A stretch of 42,710 bases of DNA from Bacteroidales bacterium (lineage in GTDB: Bacteria > Bacteroidota > Bacteroidia > Bacteroidales > UBA7960), in contig SKRM01000015.1 of NCBI GenBank assembly GCA_007118495.1, forward strand, positions 1 to 42,710, given 5' to 3'. Of the stretch, positions 17,490-25,782 are shown piece after piece; the first letter of the stretch is position 1; each line of letters opens with the position of its first letter. The position numbers and the translations under genes were made by a program. The notes under the pieces were generated by a model. It saw only the letters and a list, made by a program, of their open reading frames with translations, was not told the origin of the DNA and searched no databases.

Positions 17490-18854
17490 CTATTTTTCTG
17501 CAAAATATTTATAAAAGTAGGGGATGGTTTCAAAACCCTTCAAAAACTGCGATAAGGGGTAGTTTTCATTGGGTGAGTGGATGGCATCTGATTCCAGGCC
17601 AAACCCCATGAGAATGGTTTTGGTTTCGAGAATTTGCTCAAACATAGAGATGATTGGGATACTGCCGCCACTTCTGTACGGAATTGGCTTAATCCCATAG
17701 GTTTGCTCGTAAGCCTTACTTGCGGCCTTGTAAGCGTGGGTGTCTGTAGGGCTTACATAGCCTTCACCCCCGTGCAGAAATTCTACCTCGACCTTTACCG
17801 ATTTGGGAGCTATTGATAAGAAATGGTCTTTAAATAACTGTGTGATTTTTTCGGATTTTTGATGGGGAACCAGGCGCATGGAAATTTTTGCATGTGCTTC
17901 AGAAGGAAGTACGGTTTTGGCTCCTTTGTCAGTATAACCTCCCCAAATTCCATTGACATCAAGTGTTGGCCTGATACCTGTTCTTTCAAGTGTGGTATAT
18001 CCTTTCTCACCGGCAAGCTCATGCACATCCAGTGCATTTTTGTAGGCTTCATCATCAAAGGGAGCACGCCCCATATCGGCTCTTTCTTCATCTGAAAGCT
18101 CCTCTACATCATCATAAAAGCCTTTTACTGTGATGTGTCCGTTTTCATCAATCAGGCTGCCAATCATTTCACATAAAACATTGATCGGGTTGGCAACGGC
18201 ACCGCCAAACAATCCTGAATGCAGGTCACGATTGGGTCCGGTAACATGTACTTCGCAATATGATAGCCCGCGCAGCCCTGTGGTTATGGATGGGGTTTCT
18301 GCTCCCAGCATAGAGGTATCTGATACCAGAATAATATCACCTGATAACTTCTCCTTGTTTTCTTTTAAGAAATTCCCCAGGCTGGGTGAACCAATCTCTT
18401 CTTCTCCTTCAATCATGAATTTAACATTGCAAGGAAGCTGATTGGTATTGACAAGGTATTCGAATGCGGCAAAATGCATAAACATCTGCCCCTTATCGTC
18501 ATCTGCTCCACGTGCATAGATTTTTCCGTCGCGGATTTCTGGCTCAAAGGGCGGTGTTTTCCAAAGTTCAAGTGGTTCAGCCGGTTGAACATCATAGTGC
18601 CCATAAATAATGACAGTAGGCAGAGACGGGTCAATGATTTTTTCGCCGTAAACCACAGGGTGTCCTTCCGTATCACATACTTCAGCCTGATCAGCGCCTT
18701 TTTTAACCAGGTACTCACTGATCCAGTTGGCTGCTTTATACATGTCATCCTTGTGCGCCTCTTTTGAACTGATAGAGGGTATCCGAATGAGCTCAAACAG
18801 GTCATTGAGGATGCGGTCTTTGTTGTCTTGGATATACGCTTTTAAGTCTTTCAT
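17490..18854 (-). CDS. M20-family metallodipeptidase (CNDP/DUG1-like)
   Basis: Zinc dipeptidase of the M20/M25/M40 fold. The motif set is complete: YGHYDVQP (His86 and Asp88), ARGADDDKGQ with the metal-bridging Asp near residue 119, EGEEEIGS with the catalytic Glu at about 152, SDTSM near residue 178, DLHSG in the dimerisation domain, and HSPNE near the C-terminus supplying the last metal ligand. At 454 residues it fits cytosolic nonspecific dipeptidases, and there is no signal peptide, so it is cytoplasmic. It has its own strong promoter between it and the upstream hslR gene. The dipeptide specificity cannot be read from the sequence. Confidence 0.93.
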   Translation of the reverse strand: MKDLKAYIQDNKDRILNDLFELIRIPSISSKEAHKDDMYKAANWISEYLVKKGADQAEVCDTEGHPVVYGEKIIDPSLPTVIIYGHYDVQPAEPLELWKTPPFEPEIRDGKIYARGADDDKGQMFMHFAAFEYLVNTNQLPCNVKFMIEGEEEIGSPSLGNFLKENKEKLSGDIILVSDTSMLGAETPSITTGLRGLSYCEVHVTGPNRDLHSGLFGGAVANPINVLCEMIGSLIDENGHITVKGFYDDVEELSDEERADMGRAPFDDEAYKNALDVHELAGEKGYTTLERTGIRPTLDVNGIWGGYTDKGAKTVLPSEAHAKISMRLVPHQKSEKITQLFKDHFLSIAPKSVKVEVEFLHGGEGYVSPTDTHAYKAASKAYEQTYGIKPIPYRSGGSIPIISMFEQILETKTILMGFGLESDAIHSPNENYPLSQFLKGFETIPYFYKYFAEK

Positions 18855-18892
18855 TGAAATATATTGTTATGTATTAATAATTTCGGGAATGG

Positions 18893-18923
18893 CAAATATA
18901 GAAATTGCCGGAATGAAAACCAA
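18893..18923 (-). promoter_or_regulatory. Complete Bacteroidota promoter for the M20 dipeptidase
   Basis: On the minus strand a TTG (18923-18921), a spacer of exactly 20 bases and TATATTTG (18900-18893) match the -33/-7 consensus. The -7 box ends 38 bases before the ATG. Confidence 0.8.
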
Positions 18924-18930
18924 TGATCAC

Positions 18931-19317
18931 CTAATTATCTGGTCCAAACCACTGATCAAGTTCACGACGTTCCTTTTTTGTGGGTCGACCACTTCTGTAA
19001 GGCCTGTTTCCTGACTGCGCCCTGATCTGATCCATTTTTTGGTATTCTTTTTCGGGTGTCAGATCTTCCATATAATTTGGCACAAGCTTGGCTCCCACAC
19101 GGTTGTGCAAAACTGACAATACCCTGAAAATACGTTTCACCGGGCCTGTCTGAATGGTGATTTCCATCCCTTCTCTGATCTCCCTTGAAGGCTTCACGGC
19201 CTCGTTATTCACCTTAACCTTGCCTGATCTGCATGCCTGTGTGGCCATGCTTCTTGTTTTGAAAAGGCGCACAGCCCATAACCATTTGTCAATTCTGGGG
19301 GCATTTGTTCCTTCCAT
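18931..19317 (-). CDS. hslR: S4-domain RNA-binding protein (Hsp15-like)
   Basis: Small ribosome-associated heat-shock-type protein that binds stalled 50S subunits in E. coli. The N-terminal S4 domain is clear: APRIDKWLWAVRLFKTRSMA (about residues 6-25) and CRSGKVKVNNEAVKPSREIR. The C-terminal tail is basic and polar (RPYRSGRPTKKERRELDQWF), as in HslR. At 128 residues the length is right. It starts 8 bases after the der stop, so it should be co-transcribed with era and der. Confidence 0.92.
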   Translation of the reverse strand: MEGTNAPRIDKWLWAVRLFKTRSMATQACRSGKVKVNNEAVKPSREIREGMEITIQTGPVKRIFRVLSVLHNRVGAKLVPNYMEDLTPEKEYQKMDQIRAQSGNRPYRSGRPTKKERRELDQWFGPDN

Positions 19318-19325
19318 GGGTCATC

Positions 19326-20636
19326 TTATTTCTTTCTGCAATAGATTTTCATGGGTACCCCTGAAAAATTCCAGTTGGCACGGATTTGATTCTCAAGATA
19401 CCGCATATAGGGTTCCTTGACATACTGGGGCAGATTACAGAAAAAGGCAAATGAGGGATAATGGGTGGGCAACTGTGTTATGTATTTGATCTTTATGTAT
19501 TTACCCTTGGTGGCAGGTGGTGGATTTTTTTGTATAAGGGGTAACAGAACCTCATTTAATGTATGGGTTGCAATCCGCCTTTGCCTGTTGTGGTATACTT
19601 CAACAGCGGTTTCAATGGCTTTAAATATTCGTTGTTTGTTTAATACTGAGGTGAACAGAATGGGGATGTCTGATAAAGGGGCTAAACGCTCATGAATGTC
19701 ACGGGTAAACTGTTTAACTGAGTGCTGATCCTTATCGCTGACAAGGTCCCACTTGTTTACCAATATCACCAGGCCTTTGTTATTTCTGGCCGCAAGGCTG
19801 AAAATATTCAAGTCTTGTGATTCAAAACCACCGGTGGCGTCAATCATCAGGAGACAAACATCAGCACGTTCAATAGAACTGACTGAACGCATTACTGAGT
19901 AAAACTCAATGTTTTCGGTTACCTTGCCTTTTTTACGTAATCCGGCTGTATCAACAAGGTAAAAGTCAAAACCAAATCGGTTGTACCTTGAGTAAATTGA
20001 GTCTCTGGTTGTGCCTGGTATCTCCGTGACAATGTTTCTCTCATTTCCCAGCAGCGCATTTATCAGAGAAGATTTACCCACGTTTGGTCTTCCGATGACA
20101 GCAAAACGTGGAATGTCTTCTTCAGTTTCCTCTTCCGGAAGTTTCTCCATGATTTTTACCACTTCATCAAGCAGGTCTCCGGTTCCACTGCCATTGATTG
20201 ACGACACGGGAAACACCTGCTCAACACCCAACTCATAAAATAAAGCCGACTGGTTCATGAGCTGCCCGTTGTCAGCTTTATTGGCAACCAGAAAATAGGG
20301 TTTGCCGCTTCGGCGCAACAAATCAGCCACTTCTTCATCCATGGGTGTAATTCCTTCTTTTACGTCAACCAGAAAAAGAACCACATCTGACTCTTTAAGT
20401 GCAATTTCTACCTGGGCTTTTATGTGCTGTTCAAAAACATCGCCTGATCCGCTTACATATCCACCTGTATCAATAACAGAGAATTCCTTCCCATTCCAGT
20501 CAGACTTGCCATAATGCCGGTCACGGGTTACTCCGGCAGTCGGGTCAACAATGGCCATCCGCCTTTTGGTCAGACGATTGAAAAGGGTCGATTTGCCTAC
20601 ATTCGGGCGGCCTACCAATGCGAGGATATTGGGCAT
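19326..20636 (-). CDS. der: Ribosome assembly GTPase Der (EngA)
   Basis: Double GTPase needed for 50S ribosomal subunit maturation. Two G domains are visible: [12 protein letters not shown] (residues 8-19) with DTGG, NKAD; and [14 protein letters not shown] near residue 181 with DTAG and NKWD. The C-terminal KH-like domain ends in [20 protein letters not shown]. The 436-residue length is standard. It lies 24 bases after the era stop and 8 bases before hslR, forming an era-der-hslR ribosome-biogenesis operon. Confidence 0.97.
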   Translation of the reverse strand: MPNILALVGRPNVGKSTLFNRLTKRRMAIVDPTAGVTRDRHYGKSDWNGKEFSVIDTGGYVSGSGDVFEQHIKAQVEIALKESDVVLFLVDVKEGITPMDEEVADLLRRSGKPYFLVANKADNGQLMNQSALFYELGVEQVFPVSSINGSGTGDLLDEVVKIMEKLPEEETEEDIPRFAVIGRPNVGKSSLINALLGNERNIVTEIPGTTRDSIYSRYNRFGFDFYLVDTAGLRKKGKVTENIEFYSVMRSVSSIERADVCLLMIDATGGFESQDLNIFSLAARNNKGLVILVNKWDLVSDKDQHSVKQFTRDIHERLAPLSDIPILFTSVLNKQRIFKAIETAVEVYHNRQRRIATHTLNEVLLPLIQKNPPPATKGKYIKIKYITQLPTHYPSFAFFCNLPQYVKEPYMRYLENQIRANWNFSGVPMKIYCRKK

Positions 20637-20660
20637 GGGGTGTTTATTGTTTAATGATTA

Positions 20661-21536
20661 TTACTGGGTATAACCAAAACGGCGCAATTGGATATCATTT
20701 TCCCGCCAGTTCTTACTTACCTTTACATGCAACTCAAGAAACACTTTCTTTCCAAGAAATGCCTCTATACTTTGTCGGGCTTCTGTACCAACTTTCTTCA
20801 GGGCTTTCCCCTGATGCCCAATGATAATCCCTTTCTGGGTTTCACGGGCGACATGAATTACGCAACGAATACTGGTAAGGTTTTCTTCTTCTTTGAAAGA
20901 ATCAACCACCACCTCAACGGAGTATGGAATTTCTTTCCGGTAATTCATAAGAATGCGTTCTCTGACCATTTCTGCTATAAAAAACCGGACAGGTTTGTCT
21001 GTGAGCTCATCCTTGGGATAAAAAGGAGGAGATTCAGGCAAGAGTTCAATGATTTTGTCAAACACAGCTTGTATATTGAACTGCTCCAAGGCTGAGATGG
21101 CCAGCACATACCAATGTGGGTAAGTCGCTTTCCATTTCTCACATGCAAGCACAACTTCTGCCTGTTTTGCAAGGTCTATCTTGTTAACAAGAAGCATGAC
21201 CGGCACATTGCTTTTCTCAACCCGTCTGAGAATTTCCTCATGGGCAAATGGCTCGTTAATTTCAGTAAGTATGATAAACAAGTCGGCATCTTCCAGAGCT
21301 GATTTAACAAAATGCATCATTTGCTCCTGAAGCTTATAGTTTGGAGTCAGCACACCTGGGGTATCAGAAAAGACAACCTGGTAGTTTTCTTCGTTTGCAA
21401 TGCCTAATATTCTATGCCTTGTTGTTTGTGCTTTGGGTGTGATTATGCTCAGCTTTTCGCCAAGCAGTGCATTCATCAGGGTTGATTTGCCCACATTGGG
21501 ATTTCCTATGATATTTACAAAACCTGCTTTATGCAT
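20661..21536 (-). CDS. era: Ribosome assembly GTPase Era
   Basis: Binds the 3' end of 16S rRNA and guides 30S assembly. GTPase motifs [16 protein letters not shown] (G1, starting near residue 9), the DTPG loop and NKID are followed by the C-terminal KH domain with GIIIGHQGKALKKVG. I use the ATG at 21536 (291 residues). The frame stays open for 56 more codons to 21704, but that stretch runs through the promoter and the oppositely encoded tRNA and has no resemblance to Era; a -7 box sits between it and this ATG. First gene of the era-der-hslR operon. Confidence 0.96.
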   Translation of the reverse strand: MHKAGFVNIIGNPNVGKSTLMNALLGEKLSIITPKAQTTRHRILGIANEENYQVVFSDTPGVLTPNYKLQEQMMHFVKSALEDADLFIILTEINEPFAHEEILRRVEKSNVPVMLLVNKIDLAKQAEVVLACEKWKATYPHWYVLAISALEQFNIQAVFDKIIELLPESPPFYPKDELTDKPVRFFIAEMVRERILMNYRKEIPYSVEVVVDSFKEEENLTSIRCVIHVARETQKGIIIGHQGKALKKVGTEARQSIEAFLGKKVFLELHVKVSKNWRENDIQLRRFGYTQ

Positions 21537-21584
21537 GTAGTATTGATTTAATAACCCGAGTTGCAGTGTATCTGAACTTTCATG

Positions 21585-21592
21585 CAAAGGTA
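21585..21592 (-). promoter_or_regulatory. -7 box for the era operon
   Basis: Minus-strand TACCTTTG matches TAnnTTTG and ends 48 bases before the era ATG, supporting the start at 21536. No clear -33 TTG is seen. Confidence 0.6.
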
Positions 21593-21622
21593 GCCTTTTT
21601 CTGAAAATTCTTTTGGAGGCCT

Positions 21623-21652
21623 TTGTTGTTGTACCGAAATATAGTATATTTG
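21623..21652 (+). promoter_or_regulatory. Promoter of the initiator tRNA gene
   Basis: TTG (21623-21625), 19-base spacer and TATATTTG (21645-21652) match the Bacteroidota consensus and end 17 bases before the tRNA. It is divergent from the era promoter about 30 bases away. Confidence 0.75.
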
Positions 21653-21669
21653 CACCCTGATTAACATAC

Positions 21670-21741
<72 letters not shown>

Positions 21742-21745
21742 CTAA

Positions 21746-21787
21746 AATAGCCTGCTTATCATCTGATAGGCAGGCTATTGTGTTTTT
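21746..21787 (+). terminator. Terminator of the tRNA gene
   Basis: AATAGCCTGC (21746-21755) pairs with GCAGGCTATT (21770-21779), with an inner TATCA/TGATA helix, followed by GTGTTTTTA. It starts five bases after the tRNA. Confidence 0.85.
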
Positions 21788-21822
21788 ATACGTAAAAGTA
21801 TGTAAACAAAATTCAAAACATT

Positions 21823-21830
21823 TATTTTTG
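21823..21830 (+). promoter_or_regulatory. -7 box before the 175-residue lipoprotein gene
   Basis: TATTTTTG matches TAnnTTTG, 56 bases before the ATG at 21887. The -33 position is ATG rather than TTG. Confidence 0.45.
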
Positions 21831-21886
21831 CATGTGCCCGATTCTTACATTGCCAATACAAAACACAGTTTAATAGCCAAATACTT

Positions 21887-22414
21887 ATGAAGACAAAGAT
21901 GATCTCAGTTTTGATAGCCATGCTTGTGATGGTTTCGTGTCAAAAGGGTGAGCGACCGCCTTTGGAGCAGACCCGTGCGGCCATTTTGAAACACTTTGAA
22001 TTGCCCGTTTATGCCGGAATGGTAGAGGTTCTGGATATGGAGTATGTTGATGGTCTTCATCAGGACTATCAGGAAAGCGAATTCTTCGATCTGGTCATGC
22101 GGGTGTCGATTCGGGTGCACGAAAGCTATAAGGTTTCACGGATATTTGCCCACGGTGCGTTTGATATTGACCACACCTGGCCAGATATTATGCGTGAACG
22201 CATTGAGAACGCTCCGGATGAGGAGGCCCGGCAGCGGATCATTGAGTTATATGAAAGCCGCACATTTACAGCCGGAGAGCATATGATTAATGTAGTTGTC
22301 ACTATGGTAAGACCTGAAAACCAATGGATATTCCTGAGTCTTTTCATGGAACCTTTGGAAGAAATGGGCGATGTGTTGCCAAAACAAATGCAGGAAGACG
22401 ATCCCTCATTGTAG
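21887..22414 (+). CDS. Small lipoprotein of unknown function
   Basis: Not recognised. A lipoprotein signal (MKTKMISVLIAMLVMVSC, Cys18) is followed by about 155 residues of mixed charge with no known motif. The body is acidic overall and looks alpha/beta: hydrophobic strands (FFDLVMRVSIRV, HMINVVVTMV, WIFLSLFMEPL) alternate with a charged helix rich in Glu and Arg (MRERIENAPDEEARQRIIEL). It has its own candidate promoter and ends 82 bases before the HMA protein gene, which has a separate strong promoter, so a link to the metal locus is possible but not shown. Probably a periplasmic-facing or surface lipoprotein. Confidence 0.8.
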   Translation: MKTKMISVLIAMLVMVSCQKGERPPLEQTRAAILKHFELPVYAGMVEVLDMEYVDGLHQDYQESEFFDLVMRVSIRVHESYKVSRIFAHGAFDIDHTWPDIMRERIENAPDEEARQRIIELYESRTFTAGEHMINVVVTMVRPENQWIFLSLFMEPLEEMGDVLPKQMQEDDPSL

Positions 22415-22433
22415 TTAATGGATGTTAAAACCC

Positions 22434-22464
22434 TTGTTTTAAAACAACAGTCAGCTTATATTTG
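22434..22464 (+). promoter_or_regulatory. Complete Bacteroidota promoter for the HMA protein locus
   Basis: TTG (22434-22436), spacer of 20 bases and TATATTTG (22457-22464), 32 bases before the ATG. One of the clearest consensus promoters in the window. Confidence 0.8.
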
Positions 22465-22496
22465 TATATATAGATAAACAACTAAATTGTACGATT

Positions 22497-22898
22497 ATGC
22501 GTTCAGGAATGATTTCTTTGGTAAGCTTATTGTTCGTTGTATTCATATCCTTACCAACCTTCGGATCAGAAGAGAGTAAAAAGGAGGCGACACCAGGCGA
22601 GGCTGAATTTACTGTATTGGGTATGTGTGGTATGTGTAAGGATCGAATTGAACGTGCTGCTTATAGCGTGCGTGGTGTCAGGTTTGCCCAATGGGATCAG
22701 GAAGAGCAGCTTTTATCAGTCAGGTACCGCCCCAACAGAACCAATCAGGAAGAAATTGAGAGAGCTGTTGCCAAAGTCGGACACGACACAGAAAATTTTT
22801 TAACAGATGAGGAGACCTATAAAAACCTTCATCATTGTTGCGTGTACCCCCGTGACCCTGAAATGTTGAAAAACAACAAAGTGCACAACGAGCCTTAA
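22497..22898 (+). CDS. Periplasmic heavy-metal-associated (HMA) domain protein
   Basis: Predicted soluble metal carrier. A signal peptide (residues 1-23, ending near LPTFG) precedes a single HMA/MerP-like fold at about residues 36-100. The metal site is MCGMC (Cys44 and Cys47), a CxxC as in copper and mercury chaperones, in the context GMCGMCKDRIERAAYSVRGV where the following helix and the loop VRGV fit the family. The C-terminus has a second Cys pair in YKNLHHCCVYP, with two His, seen in other Bacteroidota HMA proteins and possibly a further metal ligand set. It starts a locus with a Cys-rich anchored protein 21 bases downstream and a TonB receptor after that. Copper is the likeliest metal, but zinc or mercury cannot be excluded. 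Confidence 0.88.
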   Translation: MRSGMISLVSLLFVVFISLPTFGSEESKKEATPGEAEFTVLGMCGMCKDRIERAAYSVRGVRFAQWDQEEQLLSVRYRPNRTNQEEIERAVAKVGHDTENFLTDEETYKNLHHCCVYPRDPEMLKNNKVHNEP

Positions 22899-22907
22899 TA
22901 AATTGCT

Positions 22908-22915
22908 TATCTTTG
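22908..22915 (+). promoter_or_regulatory. -7 box immediately before a GTG start
   Basis: TATCTTTG matches TAnnTTTG and ends only four bases before the GTG at 22920, so transcription from it would start at about the start codon. No TTG lies at the -33 distance. Confidence 0.4.
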
Positions 22916-22919
22916 TGGT

Positions 22920-23414
22920 GTGAAGCGTTTTGCAACTATTTCCATAGCCTTTGTGTTGGCTGCCCTGGTCCTGGTATCTTTTACCGGGTTAAGGCTGCTG
23001 ATACACCATTGCTTTGCTTGTGAGACCACCGATGTGGTCTGGGCCGCTTTTGCACCTGAAAGTTGTGAAGAGTTGCATACCAGACATAAAGGGCAAGATC
23101 AATGCACATTAGTTGGTCATAACCTTGAATCAGATTCATGCTGTGGACTTGATGGTACAGATCATCTGCCTGACTGTCATAATTGCTGTGATACCGAACA
23201 TCAATATGTCAAAACTGATCTCAGGGTAACCCAAGACAAGAACGATGTCAGAATACTACCCCATGAGTTGGATGTTAAGCTGACTGGAAAGATTGATTTT
23301 GAGTCTGCCGGGTTTTCAACTGAAAGTGGTAAGCTGCTTATTCCTTCCGAACCACCACCGGTTCAATGGGGGAGAGATTTTTTGATCTTTTCCCAGCAAT
23401 TAAAATACTGCTAG
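22920..23414 (+). CDS. Cys/His-rich membrane-anchored protein, HYC_CC_PP-like
   Basis: Predicted to be anchored by one N-terminal hydrophobic segment (about residues 4-27), with the rest in the periplasm. It carries HHCFACE just after the anchor, then CC and CHNCCD clusters, and ends with EPPPVQWGRDFLIF. This order (His-Cys, then Cys-Cys clusters, then Pro-Pro before a hydrophobic tail) matches the uncharacterised Bacteroidota HYC_CC_PP family that is often found with copper-type TonB receptors; the match is from memory. Start is GTG at 22920; no ATG fits upstream. It lies 21 bases after the HMA gene and 81 bases before the receptor ATG. The many Cys and His residues suggest metal binding or sensing. 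The biochemical role is unknown. Confidence 0.8.
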   Translation: MKRFATISIAFVLAALVLVSFTGLRLLIHHCFACETTDVVWAAFAPESCEELHTRHKGQDQCTLVGHNLESDSCCGLDGTDHLPDCHNCCDTEHQYVKTDLRVTQDKNDVRILPHELDVKLTGKIDFESAGFSTESGKLLIPSEPPPVQWGRDFLIFSQQLKYC

Positions 23415-23495
23415 TTACTTCTGTTTGAATTAATTCCAGCCTTGGTATTGCTTGGCTGATTGTTTCTATTGTTTAATTATTCAGACAGATTGATC

Positions 23496-25733
23496 ATGCA
23501 AATTAAAAATATTATCACCAGCTTTTTTGTCCTTGTGTTGCTATCTGGTAACACTGTGTTTGCACAGCGTGTCCAGATTCATGGCAATGTTTACGAACGT
23601 GAGGCCCATGGAGACCATTACCATTATCATCCACTGGCCGGAGCCAATGTGGTATGGCTTGGTACCACAAGCGGTACAGCCACCAATGCCGATGGACATT
23701 TTCACCTTGCTGTAACTGTTGAATTGCCCCATGAGATTGTGGTTAGTTATATCGGTTATCAAAGCGATACAATCATGGTTCATACTCCTCAGGATGAACT
23801 GGAAATTGTTTTGCTTTCATCTCAGGATCTTGGCGAGGTGGTTGTTTCAGGCAGACGGCCGGGTGCACATGTGTCGTCTATGGATCCTATTTTGACCAAT
23901 GTAATTACCACCAGTGAGCTGCAGCGTGCCGCTTGCTGTAATCTCTCAGAAGCCTTTGAAACCAATATTTCTGTCGACGTTTCATACAGTGATGCTGTTT
24001 CAGGGGCGCAGCAAATTCAAATGCTCGGATTGGCCGGAATTTACAGTCAGATTATGACAGAGAATATTCCATCCATAAGGGGGCTTGGGCAACCTTTTGG
24101 GTTGTCGTATATACCCGGACCATGGATGGAGTCAATCAGTATTTCAAAAGGAGCTGCCAGTGTGGTGAATGGCTATGAATCGCTGACAGGCCAGATCAAT
24201 GTTGACCTGAAAAAACCCGAAGGCCCGGAACAGTTCCATTATAATGCTTTTGCCAGTGATGATGGCCGTATGGAGACCTCCCTTGTTGCAGCCATGGATC
24301 TGGGACATAATTGGTCTACCATGATCATGGCCCATGGTGAGATGTTTAATAACCAGGTTGATCATAATCACAATTCATTTCTCGATCATCCACTGGTTAA
24401 AAAATACAATGTGATCAATCGTTACCGCTATGACCGGCATGGGGTGATGGACTCTCAATTTGGGTTTAACCTTATGCAGGAAGAACGTGAAGGCGGACAA
24501 AAAGCCTTTTTTTCAAATGGTGCTGATTTTGGTTCAAATCAGTATTATGGTTTTGGTATTAATACAACCCGCTTTCAGGCATTTGCCCGAACAGGCTTTT
24601 ATATGCCAGAAAAAGAAGATGCAAGCATAGGCACCCAAATTCAATACACCCACCAAAGCCATAATTCACATTATGGGTTGAGAACCTATGATGGAGAGCA
24701 GAATACTCTTTACCTTAACCTGTTGTTTACGGATATTATCCGAACACCCGATCACAGGTTTATTACAGGTGCCAGTTTTTTGCTTGATGATTACAGCGAA
24801 CAGTTGGGAGATTCATTGTTTGAAAGAAGAGAAGCTGTACCAGGAGTGTTTTTTGAATACACCTACCATACACATGAGAAGTTTACTGCTATTCTGGCAG
24901 CCAGGGCAGACTACCATAATTTGTATGGTATGCTTCTGACCCCGAGATCACACTTGCATTTTAACATCAGTATGCAAACCACAATAAGGGCCTCAGCTGG
25001 TAAAGGGTATAGGGTTCCCAATCCCATCGCTGAAAACACTGGCCTTTTGGTTAGCAATCGTGCCATCAGGCTGATGGAAGAAATTAAACCTGAGGAGGCC
25101 TGGAATTATGGTGGAAGCATTACCCACCGGTTTAACCTCTTTGGCAGTGAAGCTTCAGTAGTGGGTGAGGTTTACCGCACTAATTTCATTAACCAGATGG
25201 TTGTTGATGTGGATACAGACCACAACCAGGTGTTATTTTACAATCTGGATGGGAAGTCTTTTGCTAACAACTACCAGTTGGAGTTAAACTTTGAGCCTGT
25301 CCGTTTACTTGAAATTACTGCTGCATACAGGCATTCAGATGTGCAGTTGACCATTGGAGATGAGCTCAGATCGAAACCATTTGTGAATAAATACAGGGGT
25401 ATGGTTAGTGGATCATATGCCACACCACGCAATGACTGGCAGTTTGACCTTACTGCCCAGTTTAACGGGGTAAGCCGGCTGCCAGATATGCCTGAAGCTT
25501 TCAACCTGAGGTCTGAATCACCCTCTTACACCATTTTAAATGCCCAGGTAACCTATAGGTGGAGAAGTATGGATATTTATCTTGGTGGTGAAAACCTGAC
25601 TGACTATATCCAGAAAGATCCCATTCTCAATCCCCACTCTCCATTTGATGAGGGTTTCGATGGAAGCATGATCTGGGGTCCGCTTTTGGGGCGGAAGTTT
25701 TATCTTGGTCTGAGGATCTCTATTGAACGTTAG
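23496..25733 (+). CDS. TonB-dependent receptor of a metal-linked family
   Basis: Outer-membrane receptor of 745 residues. Signal peptide MQIKNIITSFFVLVLLSG to about residue 24; the ATG at 23496 is chosen over the in-frame upstream start at 23460 because it starts directly with the signal peptide. A CarboxypepD_reg-like domain follows (GANVVWLGTTSGTATNADG), interrupted early by the His-rich stretch HGDHYHYHP near residue 42. The plug region has the paired-Cys motif RAACCNLSEAFETN and GASSVVNGYE-like SKGAASVVNGYESLTGQI, which I associate with receptors located beside HMA and HYC_CC_PP genes. More His occurs in a loop, QVDHNHNSFLDHP. The barrel ends with GRKFYLGLRISIER. The pattern suggests a thiophilic metal or a metal complex as ligand; this is an inference. 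Confidence 0.92.
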   Translation: MQIKNIITSFFVLVLLSGNTVFAQRVQIHGNVYEREAHGDHYHYHPLAGANVVWLGTTSGTATNADGHFHLAVTVELPHEIVVSYIGYQSDTIMVHTPQDELEIVLLSSQDLGEVVVSGRRPGAHVSSMDPILTNVITTSELQRAACCNLSEAFETNISVDVSYSDAVSGAQQIQMLGLAGIYSQIMTENIPSIRGLGQPFGLSYIPGPWMESISISKGAASVVNGYESLTGQINVDLKKPEGPEQFHYNAFASDDGRMETSLVAAMDLGHNWSTMIMAHGEMFNNQVDHNHNSFLDHPLVKKYNVINRYRYDRHGVMDSQFGFNLMQEEREGGQKAFFSNGADFGSNQYYGFGINTTRFQAFARTGFYMPEKEDASIGTQIQYTHQSHNSHYGLRTYDGEQNTLYLNLLFTDIIRTPDHRFITGASFLLDDYSEQLGDSLFERREAVPGVFFEYTYHTHEKFTAILAARADYHNLYGMLLTPRSHLHFNISMQTTIRASAGKGYRVPNPIAENTGLLVSNRAIRLMEEIKPEEAWNYGGSITHRFNLFGSEASVVGEVYRTNFINQMVVDVDTDHNQVLFYNLDGKSFANNYQLELNFEPVRLLEITAAYRHSDVQLTIGDELRSKPFVNKYRGMVSGSYATPRNDWQFDLTAQFNGVSRLPDMPEAFNLRSESPSYTILNAQVTYRWRSMDIYLGGENLTDYIQKDPILNPHSPFDEGFDGSMIWGPLLGRKFYLGLRISIER

Positions 25734-25782
25734 AATATTTTATCCGAAGTGCGTTTTTTTTGGTTATGTTTTCCTGTATTAA

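Noticed and set aside
23437-23457. Small inverted repeat (CAGCC and GGCTG) before the metal receptor gene as a riboswitch or attenuator
   Set aside because: Only five base pairs with a long loop and no conserved riboswitch features.
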